Of a DNA stretch of 64,000 nucleotides, positions 1-11,079 are shown piece by piece. This DNA is from Craspedostauros australis. Taxonomy: Eukaryota; Bacillariophyta; Bacillariophyceae; Mastogloiales; Achnanthaceae. The notes under the pieces were generated by a model, which was given only the letters and a program-made list of their open reading frames with translations, searched no databases and was not told where the DNA came from. The stretch covers positions 1,798,001 to 1,862,000 of the forward strand of contig JAMXDE010000011.1 in assembly GCA_026770025.1 (NCBI GenBank). The letters are read 5' to 3'. The position numbers and the translations under genes are program-made. Positions within the stretch are counted from its first letter, which is position 1, and the number at the start of each line of letters is the position of its first letter.

Positions 1-1522
1 TGCCGAACCTTTGGATTGCATTTAGACTTTCGTCTTGTGTGGTGACGGCAGAGTTCGTTGTTCCTGTTCAGAGTTGTATGATATAATAGTATGCACGCGC
101 GACGTCGTGCCCGCGGCTGTACATCGGCGGGGACTCAATGCATCATGTTGCGCTGTCTTCCAATACCAATAGTGAGATGATTACACGGACCGCACATGGA
201 ACACTTCGTTTCTCCACCCGGTGCTTCGGAGAGACGTTGGATCCACACCATGGACATCACATGTTGCTATCCACAAAAATTACGAGAAATTGTGAGCTGT
301 TCAGCATCCTTGCCGATTTTAGAAACCCCATTAATGGAAAATGAGGTGATCACGATGTGTGTTGAGTGTCGTTGTTGTTGTTGCGGACATGTGCCTCACT
401 TGTGGATGGATTTGTCCTGGCGCCATTATTTAGTTTCACGAAGCGCGCCAAACAACATCCCTCGCCCAGGCATCCATCCTGCTTTGTCGAGCTCAATGAG
501 GAGAGTATAGTAGTCGTATTGGGACTGTACGCATGAGTGCTTCACATTCACTTCCAATCCTTCGTCTCCCTCTCTTTTCAGGTTGGCGTCCATGTCGTTG
601 CGTTCCTGGTTGTCCCTTCCCTCCCCTCTCTTGACTTTGAACTCTCGTTGGCTCTCTGGTCTTGGAGGGAGTCGTCCGAGGCGCTCATAAAATCCAATGT
701 CGTGTGCGTGGCATGTGTGGTGGTCATGATTTATTCACCGCTCCATTGCTCGTTCATTGGACGTTGCATAAGCAGAGGGATGTCCTACAAGACACGAAAT
801 GCACGTGCCAAACGATTCGAACCATAGTGCGGATGCCATTTGAAATCGGCCCGCGCGACAAGACACATGAGCACCTGGCCAGCAACTCCTTCAATTTTCT
901 CCCCTCAGAATTTTGGCCGTTCCTGCCTGAACATGCGATACTGATACGAACATTCGGCGGGTTGTCACGTCGCGGCTGCTGCGTTTGTCCATTGTGGGGA
1001 ACGAGAATAGCGACTGCAACGGATGCAATCTCCGCAACGCGCTTCCATGCCCATTCCACCATCGTCGCCACGATTGCCATCGTCTCTGCCATCGTCCTTC
1101 TCATCGTCGAAGAGAGGCGAAGTGCCGGCATCCAACCATCCCTCCCACTGCATCCTACTCTATTGTACCCTGTTGTACTCTCCCACTACTATACCCGATC
1201 TGTCCACCAACGCATCCATCGGCGTTGGTCCCTTCAAATACGTTTTTGGTGATGGCCATTGCCGTGGTCTTGACCATTCACATCCCAGACAGCACCCATC
1301 CTTATCATCGATAGCAGCAGCAGCAGCAGCAGCAGCATCGCTGTTCTCGTCACAGTTGCAGTTGTCGGCATTCCCAATACGACTGCCAGTGCAACTGCGA
1401 GTATCATTGCTCAACTCAGCACACAACAAGCAAGCAAGCAAACAAACACTCACCACTCCGCCATACCGTACTGACACAAAGAGCAACCAGCCACAGTTGC
1501 ATCGGCAACTCCCCACGTCAAC
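1..1522. other. Intergenic, no gene recognised
   Basis: Several overlapping open frames of 60-196 codons occur on both strands, but none has recognisable domains or a consistent splice structure. The stretch contains an AGC trinucleotide run at about 1313-1337. It is probably the upstream region of the gene starting at 1523, and may hold the edge of a gene lying left of the window. Confidence 0.5.
1313..1337. repeat. (AGC)n microsatellite
   Basis: About eight uninterrupted AGC units lie roughly 190 bp upstream of the start codon of the gene at 1523. No function can be assigned. Confidence 0.9.
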
Positions 1523-3468
1523 ATGGTGCTCAAGTTTGTAAAGTCCTTTGTGAGACGGACAAAGTACTTGGTAAGAGGAACAATATGATGGGATGCGTTC
1601 GTGCGTTCGTGCGTTGTATAACATGCACCATGCACCATGCGCTGTGGCCGATGAAGCAGATGTGTGTGGTCACGGATGTTGTGCAATGTTATGCTATGCT
1701 ATGCTATGCTATGCTGCGTACACTTGTACTCGTATGGTGCAACCAACCAGCATTCCCTCACACGCGTCGTTGCTCTTTCCCATGACTCCACCTGCTTCGA
1801 TATTGCACCATACTTACTTCGTCATCGCCGCAGTGCACACGCAAGGAAGATGATGTCGTCACAAACAACTTTCCGTCCGAGATAGAAGGCAGAGGTCCCA
1901 GCAACTCTGCGAACCGCATGCTGCTGCGGCGCAGAAAGCAGACGGCGCAGTACACAGCCGATTGCTTGGGCAGCGAGGTCATACAGCTGCGCCAAGATGA
2001 AAGCTGGGATGTATCGCCCGCATTGGATTTGGAAGGACACATCGGTGCACCACAAGCGTCATTCCGCCTGCAAAGCTTGGAGATCGGTTGGAGCCACGAT
2101 GACATGATGCAGTTGCAACAAGCCGACTATGATTCAGCTTTGTTATCGAGCAAAGGGCGCACCAAATCAGCAGCAGCCCAAGACGGAAAGAACCGCCACC
2201 AACGCAATCGACACCAGCAACGCCAACACCGGCAACAGCATCAGCAGAGCTCACCGCAGATTCTGTTGCCGCAACGGCAGCAGTACTCAGCATCAAAATG
2301 GAGCAAAGCGCAATGGAAGAAGCTAGGTGATGACGGTGGAGGCCATCACAACGCACCGCGCGGTCAGTTACCGGCGATGCCAACACAACCAAGGGACAGC
2401 GGAAGCCAACTTCCGAACATTCGCATCGCACGTCGTCAGCAACCTCAGGCAACCGCGTCTCCGACGAAGCACACCACCACTTCGGAGGCAATTACCGATC
2501 TCCCGGCGCAGCGTCAGGACCATGGTCTGCTCGGATCAACGACTGATCAGAAACGACCAAGCATTGCGGCGACGGAGCCGGAATCGCCATCCTCGCGCGC
2601 ATCATCGACGCAATCACCAGCGTCGTCACCATCGGCCGAGACCAGGCACGCCCACAACTTTTCACCAACACCCGCGCCACTCCGGTGCCCCGCACACAGT
2701 CCTCTCCGGCAGCAGAATGCAGCACGATCAACGACTCCAATCCGGGCATTCACGCCACCGCCGGTTCGCGAAATCCGCGGTCACAAGCGCGACGAGTCCA
2801 GTGTGAGCAACTCCTCGGATGTCAGCTGTTTGACATTCGACAGATCGCTCAACTCCCCGAGTGATGACGAACGACTCAACAAGTACATGAAGTACCTGCT
2901 TGAGAAGGGCGTCGAGAATGGGATGCCCACGAGCGTCATCCAGAAGATTTCCTTCGAAGGATTGAAGGGCGCGGATGCGGCGAACACCAATGCGACTGCC
3001 ACCACCAACACCAACGCTACTAACGCTATCGTGGCAGCACCAACAACAACAACGGCAACGGCACAATCCGCGCAGCCTGCAGCAGCCCAGCCCAACCGAA
3101 TGAGCAAGTCGGGATCGCAGCGTGCCTGCCACGTCCTGCTGATCGAACCGCGACACAGAGTGTTCGAGATCGTCCACGTGCCCTACGAACCGGAAAGCTT
3201 CACGTTGGAGGACATCCTCAAGCTGATCCCGCAACGTGCCAGCGACCGCCGATTGGCCCTGCAGAAATACTCTGGCGTCGCCATGCACGGGATTCACGTC
3301 AGCGCTGCCTCCGTCCCCTTGGACGTGCTGCTGGAGTCGCATCCAGATTGTGCGCGCAAACCTGTCGTCGCTGTCCCTGAAGGATATAGCGTCGAACAGG
3401 TGGACACCTTCCTCAAGGAGCTGCTGCGCATCCCGCGTCTTCAGCAGTTCTTTCAGGATGTGTGGTGA
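1523..3468 (+). CDS. Uncharacterised 560-aa protein, two exons
   Basis: I do not recognise this gene. Exon 1 is 1523-1570 (16 codons, MVLKFVKSFVRRTKYL), ending at a GTAAGA donor. Exon 2 is 1834-3468, after a CAG acceptor; both ends are phase 0, so the join keeps frame. The intron is 263 bp and holds a TATGC repeat. The first 16 residues are basic and hydrophobic, as in an amphipathic membrane-binding helix or organelle leader. Residues about 45-440 are low complexity, rich in Gln, Ser, Pro, Thr, Asn and Ala. Residues about 446-560 form a compact, well-composed domain beginning RACHVLLIEPRHRVFEIVHV and ending in FQDVW, which looks folded. The start could instead be the in-frame Met at 1918, without the first exon. 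A disordered linker between a membrane-active tip and a C-terminal domain is my inference. Confidence 0.65.
1689..1713. repeat. (TATGC)n repeat in intron 1
   Basis: Four to five tandem ATGCT units lie inside the intron of the gene at 1523-3468. A similar TATGC run occurs near 54053-54081 downstream of the CLEC16A homologue. Confidence 0.85.
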
Positions 3469-3943
3469 TTGTGAGGAACGATTGTTCTTGATGTATAAGT
3501 GAGTTTGTGTACAAGCATGCAAGAGTGCACAGTCGTTCGTTCGTTCGAGAGAGAGAGAGACGAAGACAGAAAGAAGCTACATGATGTTGAAGACTCTTCA
3601 CGGACTCGATGCTCTGGAATTGATCCACTGGATAGGAGAAGAGATGCTTGGTTAAAGATCTCTGCCATGAAGACGTGCATCCGCATAACATGAATTACAG
3701 TAGATTTGTTAGATACAGAGACCGCGCAGAGTGATGCATAGTATTATATGATATTATCTGAGGAGATCATAATTCTGCTTTGCATCTCGGAACATGCTCA
3801 CAGTTCTTCATCTCACGGAAGCAAGGAGCCCTCTGACACACCAGAGCACGGATGTGACGGAAGCGACGGCACGACGATGTCGCCAGCAACCTCCACGAAA
3901 CGATCGGTTGTTCTACCCCGAAACGGTGCAAGTATTTGTCGAA
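3469..3943. other. Intergenic, no gene recognised
   Basis: This is the 3' flank of the gene at 1523-3468. It contains a short GA run near 3547-3560. No coding pattern or RNA gene is seen. Confidence 0.5.
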
Positions 3944-3983
3944 CATATCCATAATGATTTTGGCCTGGTACTGGCCTACGTGG

Positions 3984-4059
3984 CTTGTCTCCCCAGGCAA
4001 ATTGGAGGTGCAATTTGTCTCCACAGGCAAATTGGGGTCCATTTGTCTCCACAGACAAA
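3984..4059. repeat. Left cluster of 18-bp palindromes (3 copies)
   Basis: Copies lie at 3984-4001, 4014-4031 and 4042-4059, spaced 28-30 bp start to start. Each is close to TTTGTCTCCACAGGCAAA, which pairs with itself on reversal except in its central bases. Copy 1 varies at its first base and centre (CTTGTCTCCCCAGGCAAA). Confidence 0.85.
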
Positions 4060-4573
4060 CTGCGACTCAACGGACTAGCCCAAATACGCTTTACGAGAAG
4101 CCGTTTTTTTTTCAAACCCTTTTTCGCTGGCCAGGTCGACTCACGACATGCCTCATGTGTTAAATTTATAATTATCGTTGCAGTTGTGGTAATTGAACAA
4201 ACAATGATCATGCGTCGTGCTCCACCCTCCTTGTTGTGTTACACCGTTGCCAGGATTTTGGTGTTGTTGTCAGGAGCGTGGTGGATGACATCGAAATCAA
4301 AAAGTAAAAGCTCATTACCTTAGATCCCATGACGTCAGAAAAGCAAGACAGGCGCACGGAAAGGAACCCCTGAGACATGACCAATGACGCCGTGCTGCAT
4401 CGCGACGTTTTTTTTTTTTTTATCGCCAAATAAATGAGTTACTCGAAGGAGTCAGAAAAAAACAACCCACTTTCGGGTTTCGGACCGAAATGGGGATTTT
4501 TTTTTTGCAACACGGGACATCGTGGAGTAATGTGGGACTTAAGTAGTACGTTGCCATTTTCGGCGACCTTCCG

Positions 4574-4677
4574 TTTGTCTCCACAGGCAAATGGGGGTCA
4601 ATTTGTCTGTGGAGGCAAATTGAGACTTCAATTTGCCTGTGGAGACAAACTACGTAGAGTTTGTCTCCACAGACATG
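4574..4677. repeat. Right cluster of 18-bp palindromes (4 copies)
   Basis: Copies lie at 4574-4591, 4602-4619, 4632-4649 and 4660-4677, again spaced 28-30 bp. The second and third copies read TTTGTCTGTGGAGGCAAA and TTTGCCTGTGGAGACAAA, so both orientations of the central CTCCACAG occur. The regular spacing matches the left cluster. Confidence 0.85.
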
Positions 4678-4698
4678 AAAACCCTCATTATGGATATG

Positions 4699-5373
4699 AG
4701 GCATGCTGTCCGTAAAACGCACAAAACGACCAATTGAAGCGGGTCACTTCTAGATATAATTGACTGGTTGATACAGCCGACCCATACGACTCCAGGGCAT
4801 CATCCGCAGGAAGAAGACGGGACACACAGCGGGAATGCAAACCATGTGCATCACCCCGCAATGGAGACTCAAACTTAACGTTTATAACGGCCACACATGG
4901 GCCATATCCCTAAGTAAGGACAATTCGAACCATGTGCGACAACGGCCATTTGATGGCAATGCGGAGCTCACAAAATGATCACCCGCAGCGACAAAATCGA
5001 CACACAAACAAAAACTCAAAAAACACGGAATGCGCTATCGACGACACCAATTGCAAACCCATCAGAGGAGATGCAATCGGATAGTGAAGCCGGACCAAGA
5101 CCCGCTTCGAGCAAATGAGAAACGAAGGAGGTCGAACACGAGGAGACTGAGGAGCCTGCAAGAGAAAGGAGAAAGAGAGAAGAGAAACAACAAGCAGAGA
5201 AGCGATGCGACAAGCAACAACCGAAACGCGCACAATTTGGAAAAGACGACAGAATTGTCACACTCCTCGCTTCGGATAACGCTTCCCGCAACGCTTGCTC
5301 AGGGGTAACCTAGCAACAAAACAACGCCTTCTACACCACTTCACGCCTTTCACCTTCTTCTTGAGTCCTCACC
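4699..5373. other. Probable 5' leader of the DIRS-like element
   Basis: No gene is seen here. The stretch precedes the first frame of the retroelement and is A-rich and purine-rich near 5080-5230. The left end of the retroelement must lie within or near it, but I could not identify its terminal repeat with confidence. Confidence 0.4.
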
Positions 5374-7647
5374 ATGACCGACCCACCCAATCTCTCCTCG
5401 CTTCTTGCGTCTGAAGCCTCCGCCTTCGCCAGTATGCCTCCGGCTGAGTCCGGGCCCGGGATTCCAGTAGAGACTGTATCCTCGGTGGCCAGCGGATCCG
5501 CCCGCTCTGGCGACATGGGCAGCGACACTCTCCTCGACCAAGTCGGGATCGGGATGGCCATCGGACACGTCGTGGCTGACGACCGCATCTGCCTGGTCCG
5601 CCTCTCCTCCAAGTCGGAGGACGGTCACACTCTACTCTGCGCTAACTTGGCCAGCGAGTGCCGCCGCAGCAACCACCATGCCCTTCGCCGCGACCCTGAC
5701 CGCCGCGGACTCTCGGGAGTGTACCAATGCCTCGACACAACTACGCTTGGCGGAGCACCCCGACGCGACCTCATCGAGAGCAGCTACCAGAGCCGCGCCG
5801 CATACGACTCTACTCGGGCCGCCGCGCTCCGCGATCTCGAGGCTGTCGGCAAGATGGATATCACGGATGCCGCTGCCCGCAACGACAGCGACTCCAAAAG
5901 CGTCGGAGTGGTCGGATTCGACCTTGACACCAAGCCAGCAGGACGACCCGGTATCGATGTACAGCCGACGCCACCCGTCCGCATCAAGACCAACCCCGCT
6001 GGCCCGCCACCGGCCACCCAGCCACTGGCATCCGGTCGCACACCCCCGGTCCCATTGATGCGCCCCGTCCCGGTCGTCTCCCGTCCAGTCCTCTCCTCCC
6101 AGCACGGAACGCACTACTCTCCTCCTGCTCTGGCCACCACCGCAGCTGACGAACTCATGCATGTGGTGCGCCATCAGGCATCCCTCAACCGTGAAGCGAT
6201 GGAGCTCCACCAACGCAAGTCAGAGGAGACCACGCAAGCAATGTTGCGGGCACTGGCGAATCAGCAGGCGCAAATCACGCAACTGCTCCAACATGGCCGT
6301 CCCTCCCCGAGTCTCGCTCCCGCACCTGCCCCAACCACGGACACTGAGTGGTATGTGGCGATCGACGGACGACGCCCTGGGGTATACACCTCGGCGGCTG
6401 AGGCCATCGCTCAAGCAGGCACCGGAAGCACTGCCCGAGTTCTTCGGTGTGCTTCCTTCGCCGAAGCCGATGCCTACCTCCGTGCTTCAGCGACAACCGC
6501 GCCCACCTACAACCAACCGACGCCACACGGCCGCCCACACCCGGCAGAAGCGACACACCCAGGCAACACACCCGCCGAGTCCCAAGCGGCGACGGCCCCT
6601 CTCCCAGATCGGGCCCCATCTGGCTCCACCAGTATGGGTATCGAACAGTTCCTGGGCGAAGACTCGTCCAAGGGCGACAAGAAACAGATCTTCGGCGAGG
6701 CCATCGACAACGAACGACGCATGCTCAAACACCTTGCCCCGCCACACGCCAGCCAAGAGATCCAGACTGAACTCGCCAAAGCCGCCATCGACGTCACCAG
6801 CCAACCAGGTAAGGTCACTGATGAACGCACATCCATCGAAGAACTCGCCTCCGCCTTCGGAGACATCCGCAACCAAACCGCTCGATCTGCCGGTCTCATC
6901 GCCACCGACTCCAACTGGCGCACCAAGACCCGTCACGCTCTCGGCCGCATCAAGACCTCCGAAGACCTCAGCGAACTCGCGGGTGACTTCAACAGCATCC
7001 GCGACGACGTGATGACCCGCTATCTCAATGATGTGGGTCACATTCTCCGCCACGGCTGCTACACCGACGAGCAAATCACTCTCTACCAGCAAGGCGGAGG
7101 ATGGGTCGCCGTCCTCAAGCTGTTCTTGACGTACTATCACGAACTCCTCCTCAAACTCCAAGAGGAAGCCTTCAAGACAGCCAACGGATGGGAAGACTCT
7201 GCCGAGGTATACCTCGAGCACTACGCCAAGGCTCTCTTCGACGCACGCAACTTCGCGTCCTCCCGCAATCTCATGATCTTTCGCACGTACATCATCGTAC
7301 GCGAAGGAGCACGAGGCGGCTGGTGCAACCTGAAGGTCCTGGAGAAATTCCAGCAGCGCGCAATCGGCACTCTCGGCCCATCCTCGTCAACGAAGGACGA
7401 CACTGACACCGCTCCAACCGAAACAGGTCGGAAGAAGTGCAAGCACTGCGGAGGATCCAGCAAGGTCCATGAGATCCGCGACAGCGGATGCCCATTCGGG
7501 TATCTCTTCAAGAAGAAGGTGGCGATGGCGAAAGCCAAGCAGGTCGCGAAATGTGTGAACCAAGGCGAGAAGGCCGCCGACGTTATCACCCGCATCCTGC
7601 AGGAAGCAATTTCGAAGCGCGGAGGCGGAGAAGAGGATGATGCCTAA
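5374..7647 (+). CDS. DIRS-like element, gag-like ORF1 (757 aa)
   Basis: This frame starts at an ATG in good context. Its first half is rich in Ala, Pro, Ser and Thr. The second half is more ordered, with an acidic and helical stretch and a Cys-rich tail (KCKHCGG followed by a later Cys). This resembles a nucleic-acid-binding end but is not a classical CCHC knuckle. Its position ahead of the RT frame and its composition fit the structural, gag-like protein of a DIRS-type element. I recognise no homologue by sequence alone. Confidence 0.65.
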   Translation: MTDPPNLSSLLASEASAFASMPPAESGPGIPVETVSSVASGSARSGDMGSDTLLDQVGIGMAIGHVVADDRICLVRLSSKSEDGHTLLCANLASECRRSNHHALRRDPDRRGLSGVYQCLDTTTLGGAPRRDLIESSYQSRAAYDSTRAAALRDLEAVGKMDITDAAARNDSDSKSVGVVGFDLDTKPAGRPGIDVQPTPPVRIKTNPAGPPPATQPLASGRTPPVPLMRPVPVVSRPVLSSQHGTHYSPPALATTAADELMHVVRHQASLNREAMELHQRKSEETTQAMLRALANQQAQITQLLQHGRPSPSLAPAPAPTTDTEWYVAIDGRRPGVYTSAAEAIAQAGTGSTARVLRCASFAEADAYLRASATTAPTYNQPTPHGRPHPAEATHPGNTPAESQAATAPLPDRAPSGSTSMGIEQFLGEDSSKGDKKQIFGEAIDNERRMLKHLAPPHASQEIQTELAKAAIDVTSQPGKVTDERTSIEELASAFGDIRNQTARSAGLIATDSNWRTKTRHALGRIKTSEDLSELAGDFNSIRDDVMTRYLNDVGHILRHGCYTDEQITLYQQGGGWVAVLKLFLTYYHELLLKLQEEAFKTANGWEDSAEVYLEHYAKALFDARNFASSRNLMIFRTYIIVREGARGGWCNLKVLEKFQQRAIGTLGPSSSTKDDTDTAPTETGRKKCKHCGGSSKVHEIRDSGCPFGYLFKKKVAMAKAKQVAKCVNQGEKAADVITRILQEAISKRGGGEEDDA

Positions 7648-7677
7648 CCTTGTGTTTTCTTTGTCTCTCTCTTCTCT

Positions 7678-10600
7678 GTGCTGCCTACAACTCGTGCCCA
7701 CCTCAACGCCAACCAACAAACACCAATACCACCGACCATCCCAGACATCACACACACACACACCGTCAATCCGGACGCCCCGAGCGACATACTACTAAGC
7801 TCTAACTTAGCAGATATCGTTGCATTATCCACGAAACAACTCCCCACATCCTCTACCTGTTCACTGCGCTACGCAACACTGAACTTCGGTCTCCACATGA
7901 CCAGCAGCATCTGGCCCGCTTTCAAGCACGTCCTTTGCACACATGACGACGGCTTGCCCCACGCGCTTCGGACGTACCCGGACTCGACACAATTCCTTGG
8001 GTCGACGGCAAGAGTGTCCCACCGGATTCTGAACGAACTTCCGGTGGACTTTCTGGTCGCCCACGGGGTCCAGAATACGGAATGGCGTAGCTGGGTGCTC
8101 CACTGCCAAGTCAACCTACGACCTCGGCTAGTCATCGAGATATGGACGGGACCCCACCTGGGGTGGATACAACAGGCGGCCTCCAAACGGGAGTGCAAGC
8201 TCTGGACGGACCTCGGTTACGGAACACAGATCAAGGCCCTCCCCAACCAACGAATGGGTGGAGCGGTATCGGTGATTTATACGGTGGTGGTGAGGGCGGC
8301 AACAACGTGGACGGCATCTGGCATCGACTGGCCAGACCTCCAACCTGCATCTGAGCGAAGCATGGCGAACTGTCTTCGTCACTGCGGAGTTCCTCGACGA
8401 TGCTATATAACGAAGAGCAACGCCCAGTCGGTCGTTGACAGCGCAACATCTGCAATGCCAATGGACCGGCTTGCCCTCATTCAGACGGATAGAGGCGTCC
8501 GACGCCTCTTTCCAGACGAGTTAGGGAAAGCCCTGGGCAGCTCGCTCCCCGGAGAGGTGCTGAAGCAGGCGAAATGGCGAGTGCTTTTCCACACTCCGTC
8601 ACAACACCTGCTGGAGTACCTCTCCACACCGCTGATGGACTTGGCCCGCCATGTACATCGGCACTCCGAACACTCCCAACCTACGACACCAACGACAGAA
8701 CGACGACGACGACGACGACGACGAAGACAGACCCAACAAATCATGCCTGAGGGCAACAACGGCGACTCTCAATATCAATGGTCCCCACCCGACCTCTCTC
8801 CCGGCGGCGATTGGCATCGGCGCCGTGTGGGCAACCTGCGGCAGGCTTGTGCGCGGTACGGAAAGCGATCCGCTTCGCTACTCGAGGACGGACTCGACGA
8901 TCTACGCGTTCACCGCACCAACTACACTGATACACACCCTGACCCCAAACAGCTACGAGTGCTCTGGTGGGAGTTCCCCCAGCAACACTGGGACCATCTG
9001 CGAGAAGGGAGTCCGATGAATTTCCTGGGCACCCCGGAATCAGGACACCATGACAACACCGACATGACCGCTGAACAACAACAGGTGGCAGCGGACTTCG
9101 TCGACGAGCTACTCAGCCTCGGCGTCGTCGAGCCGCAAGACCCACTCCATCCGGTGGTCGTCAATGCTCCTCTCTTTGCTCTACCGAAACCCATGCAGCC
9201 CGATCAATGGCGCATCATCGCCAACATGCGAGAAAACCGCACCAACGAGTTCATTGGGGCCGATCCGACCATTTTTCCAAAAAGCCGCGACATTTTGAAA
9301 CAAATGTATCACGGTGGATGGTCGGCGGTGGTGGATGCTTCGAAGTATTTTTACCAATTTCGAACGCGTCCTGACGAAAGGCGATTTCTCGGCATCCAAC
9401 ATCCGATTTCGGGAAAAATGTACCAGTATGCTGGGCTGCCAATGGGATCTAGCCAATCACCGGCTATCGCATGCAGGCTAGGAACTGCTTTCCTCCGACG
9501 ACTACGCGAGCATTCTCCGATATACCAAGGCACTCAACGCTCTAATATGTGGTGGACCGCATTCGACCAAGGCCTGGACTATGACCATACCAGAGGACAG
9601 GGACTTGTGTCCATCGGATCCGACGGATTGCCTGCCGCTCTCGTGTGGGCCCACTGCGATGACTTCATCATCCATGGACCCACACGCCGCAAGACCGCAG
9701 CGGCATTGTCGGCCTTCCTTGACCTGTCGGTGGACTGTGGCCTACTCTGTCACCCGGGCAAGCTCACGCCACCCAACCAGGTCGTCAAGTACACTGGACT
9801 GATTTTCGACACCATGAGCACACCACGCCTACGCATTCCTCCGCTGAAACGAGACAAGATCATCGCGGTGCTGGACTACATCGAAGCCACACCCACAAGG
9901 GTCTCCCGACTCGCCCTCGCGGTTCTGGCGGGCATGTTGGAGAGCGTAGCCGAGGCCACACCATCATACCTCGGTCGCAACTACCTGCGGGCTCTCTACG
10001 CACTCGTCCATCCTGACGATTGGGACCAACCTGATCTACCATACTTCAGCTACACAGCTCTCACCCATGCAGTCACACAAGACCTCCAATGGTGGCGATC
10101 AGCGCTCACCAACGACACCGCTCGAAGCGGCCGCGCAACCCGCACCGGCATCCTTGTCAGCAGCTTTGGAGACGGCAGTGGCACAGGCACTGGCGGCACC
10201 ATCCTCTTTCCCAGTCAACCCTCATGTATGTGGATGGGCACATGGTCCTCCCTTGTGGCCACACGCCACTCATCCAACTGGAAGGAGCTACGCACCCTAC
10301 TCAGCACTCTGCAGCAGGTCGCCAACAACCCAGCATCCGCTATGGACGTCTTCGGCGCCACCTTCTTCTACTTCACCGACAACATGTGCACCTACTGTGT
10401 TGTCGATGGAGGCACTTCCACATCACCGGAACTGCACAAGATGGTCCGAAAGATCAAGCAGCTCGAGTTCCGCCTGTCGTGCCACCTCCAAGTCATCCAC
10501 ATCCCCGGCACCACCATCATCACAGAAGGGACGGACGGACTCAGCCGTGGGATCTGGATTAATGCGGCTCATCAGAGGCCTACCTCATCACAGATCTTAT

Positions 10601-11079
10601 CCGCGTGTCTGGCCCCGGCACCACTCCAACAACGGCATGTTTCCCGGATCGCGTCCCTCGCCTTCCCCGACACTCTCACGACTGTACTACTACGTCGATG
10701 GGATCGCCCCTGGAACCCAGAGAGCTGCATGAACTGCGTCACCCTGTGGGCACCGCCACCAGAACTGGCCTATCAGCTGATCTACTTCCTGCTGGGGTGC
10801 TGGGCGGAACAACCATTGGATACCGGATTCGTCATCCTCGTCCCCAGAGTGCTCCAGCGCACTTTCGTCCGACTCTCACGTCACCTCATCCGGGTTGGGG
10901 TGTTCACCAACGACGACTTGTCTCTCTCTTCTTCTTCTCCTCTCAACATTCCTAACCTCCTCCTCCGCGTCTCTCCACACACTCGTTCTCTCACGCCTCC
11001 CAGAATGGACTTTGCTCCCCGCTCCCGGAATCGACGGCATCACCAACGGATCGCCGAGCGTTTGCACGGGCTGTGCTAG
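7678..11079 (+). CDS. DIRS-like element, reverse transcriptase and RNase H
   Basis: The frame holds a reverse transcriptase core: a KPMQPDQWRIIANMR-type fingers motif, the YAGLPMGSSQSPA motif before the palm, and the catalytic pair in WAHCDDFIIHGP. It is followed by an RNase H domain (FGDGSGTGTGGT, a conserved Glu in SNWKEL, FTDN, and a late Asp in EGTDGLSRG). The N-terminal 400 residues are not assigned. The order RT then RNase H, with a recombinase next, is that of DIRS elements. Its protein would copy the element RNA into DNA in virus-like or nucleoprotein particles. The true translation start is uncertain. Confidence 0.85.
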   Translation: MLPTTRAHLNANQQTPIPPTIPDITHTHTVNPDAPSDILLSSNLADIVALSTKQLPTSSTCSLRYATLNFGLHMTSSIWPAFKHVLCTHDDGLPHALRTYPDSTQFLGSTARVSHRILNELPVDFLVAHGVQNTEWRSWVLHCQVNLRPRLVIEIWTGPHLGWIQQAASKRECKLWTDLGYGTQIKALPNQRMGGAVSVIYTVVVRAATTWTASGIDWPDLQPASERSMANCLRHCGVPRRCYITKSNAQSVVDSATSAMPMDRLALIQTDRGVRRLFPDELGKALGSSLPGEVLKQAKWRVLFHTPSQHLLEYLSTPLMDLARHVHRHSEHSQPTTPTTERRRRRRRRRQTQQIMPEGNNGDSQYQWSPPDLSPGGDWHRRRVGNLRQACARYGKRSASLLEDGLDDLRVHRTNYTDTHPDPKQLRVLWWEFPQQHWDHLREGSPMNFLGTPESGHHDNTDMTAEQQQVAADFVDELLSLGVVEPQDPLHPVVVNAPLFALPKPMQPDQWRIIANMRENRTNEFIGADPTIFPKSRDILKQMYHGGWSAVVDASKYFYQFRTRPDERRFLGIQHPISGKMYQYAGLPMGSSQSPAIACRLGTAFLRRLREHSPIYQGTQRSNMWWTAFDQGLDYDHTRGQGLVSIGSDGLPAALVWAHCDDFIIHGPTRRKTAAALSAFLDLSVDCGLLCHPGKLTPPNQVVKYTGLIFDTMSTPRLRIPPLKRDKIIAVLDYIEATPTRVSRLALAVLAGMLESVAEATPSYLGRNYLRALYALVHPDDWDQPDLPYFSYTALTHAVTQDLQWWRSALTNDTARSGRATRTGILVSSFGDGSGTGTGGTILFPSQPSCMWMGTWSSLVATRHSSNWKELRTLLSTLQQVANNPASAMDVFGATFFYFTDNMCTYCVVDGGTSTSPELHKMVRKIKQLEFRLSCHLQVIHIPGTTIITEGTDGLSRGIWINAAHQRPTSSQILSACLAPAPLQQRHVSRIASLAFPDTLTTVLLRRWDRPWNPESCMNCVTLWAPPPELAYQLIYFLLGCWAEQPLDTGFVILVPRVLQRTFVRLSRHLIRVGVFTNDDLSLSSSSPLNIPNLLLRVSPHTRSLTPPRMDFAPRSRNRRHHQRIAERLHGLC

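Larger units (their letters stand above)
3944..4698. mobile_element. MITE-like non-autonomous element with terminal inverted repeats
   Basis: A perfect 14-bp inverted repeat, CATATCCATAATGA at 3944-3957 and its complement at 4685-4698, bounds a 755-bp stretch with no credible coding frame. Just inside each end lies a cluster of an 18-bp near-palindrome, consensus TTTGTCTCCACAGGCAAA: three copies on the left and four on the right. Terminal plus subterminal repeats of this kind are typical of non-autonomous DNA transposons whose transposase binds the subterminal motifs. I could not see a convincing target-site duplication, so the exact ends and superfamily are unknown. It could also be a fragment of a larger repeat. 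Confidence 0.5.

Noticed and set aside
808-825. GGTTCGAATC on the minus strand, resembling a tRNA B box
   Set aside because: The flanking bases do not form a T stem and no A box or cloverleaf can be drawn.
4920-4945. GGTTCGAATT on the minus strand, resembling a tRNA B box
   Set aside because: No T-stem pairing and no upstream A box at the right distance.
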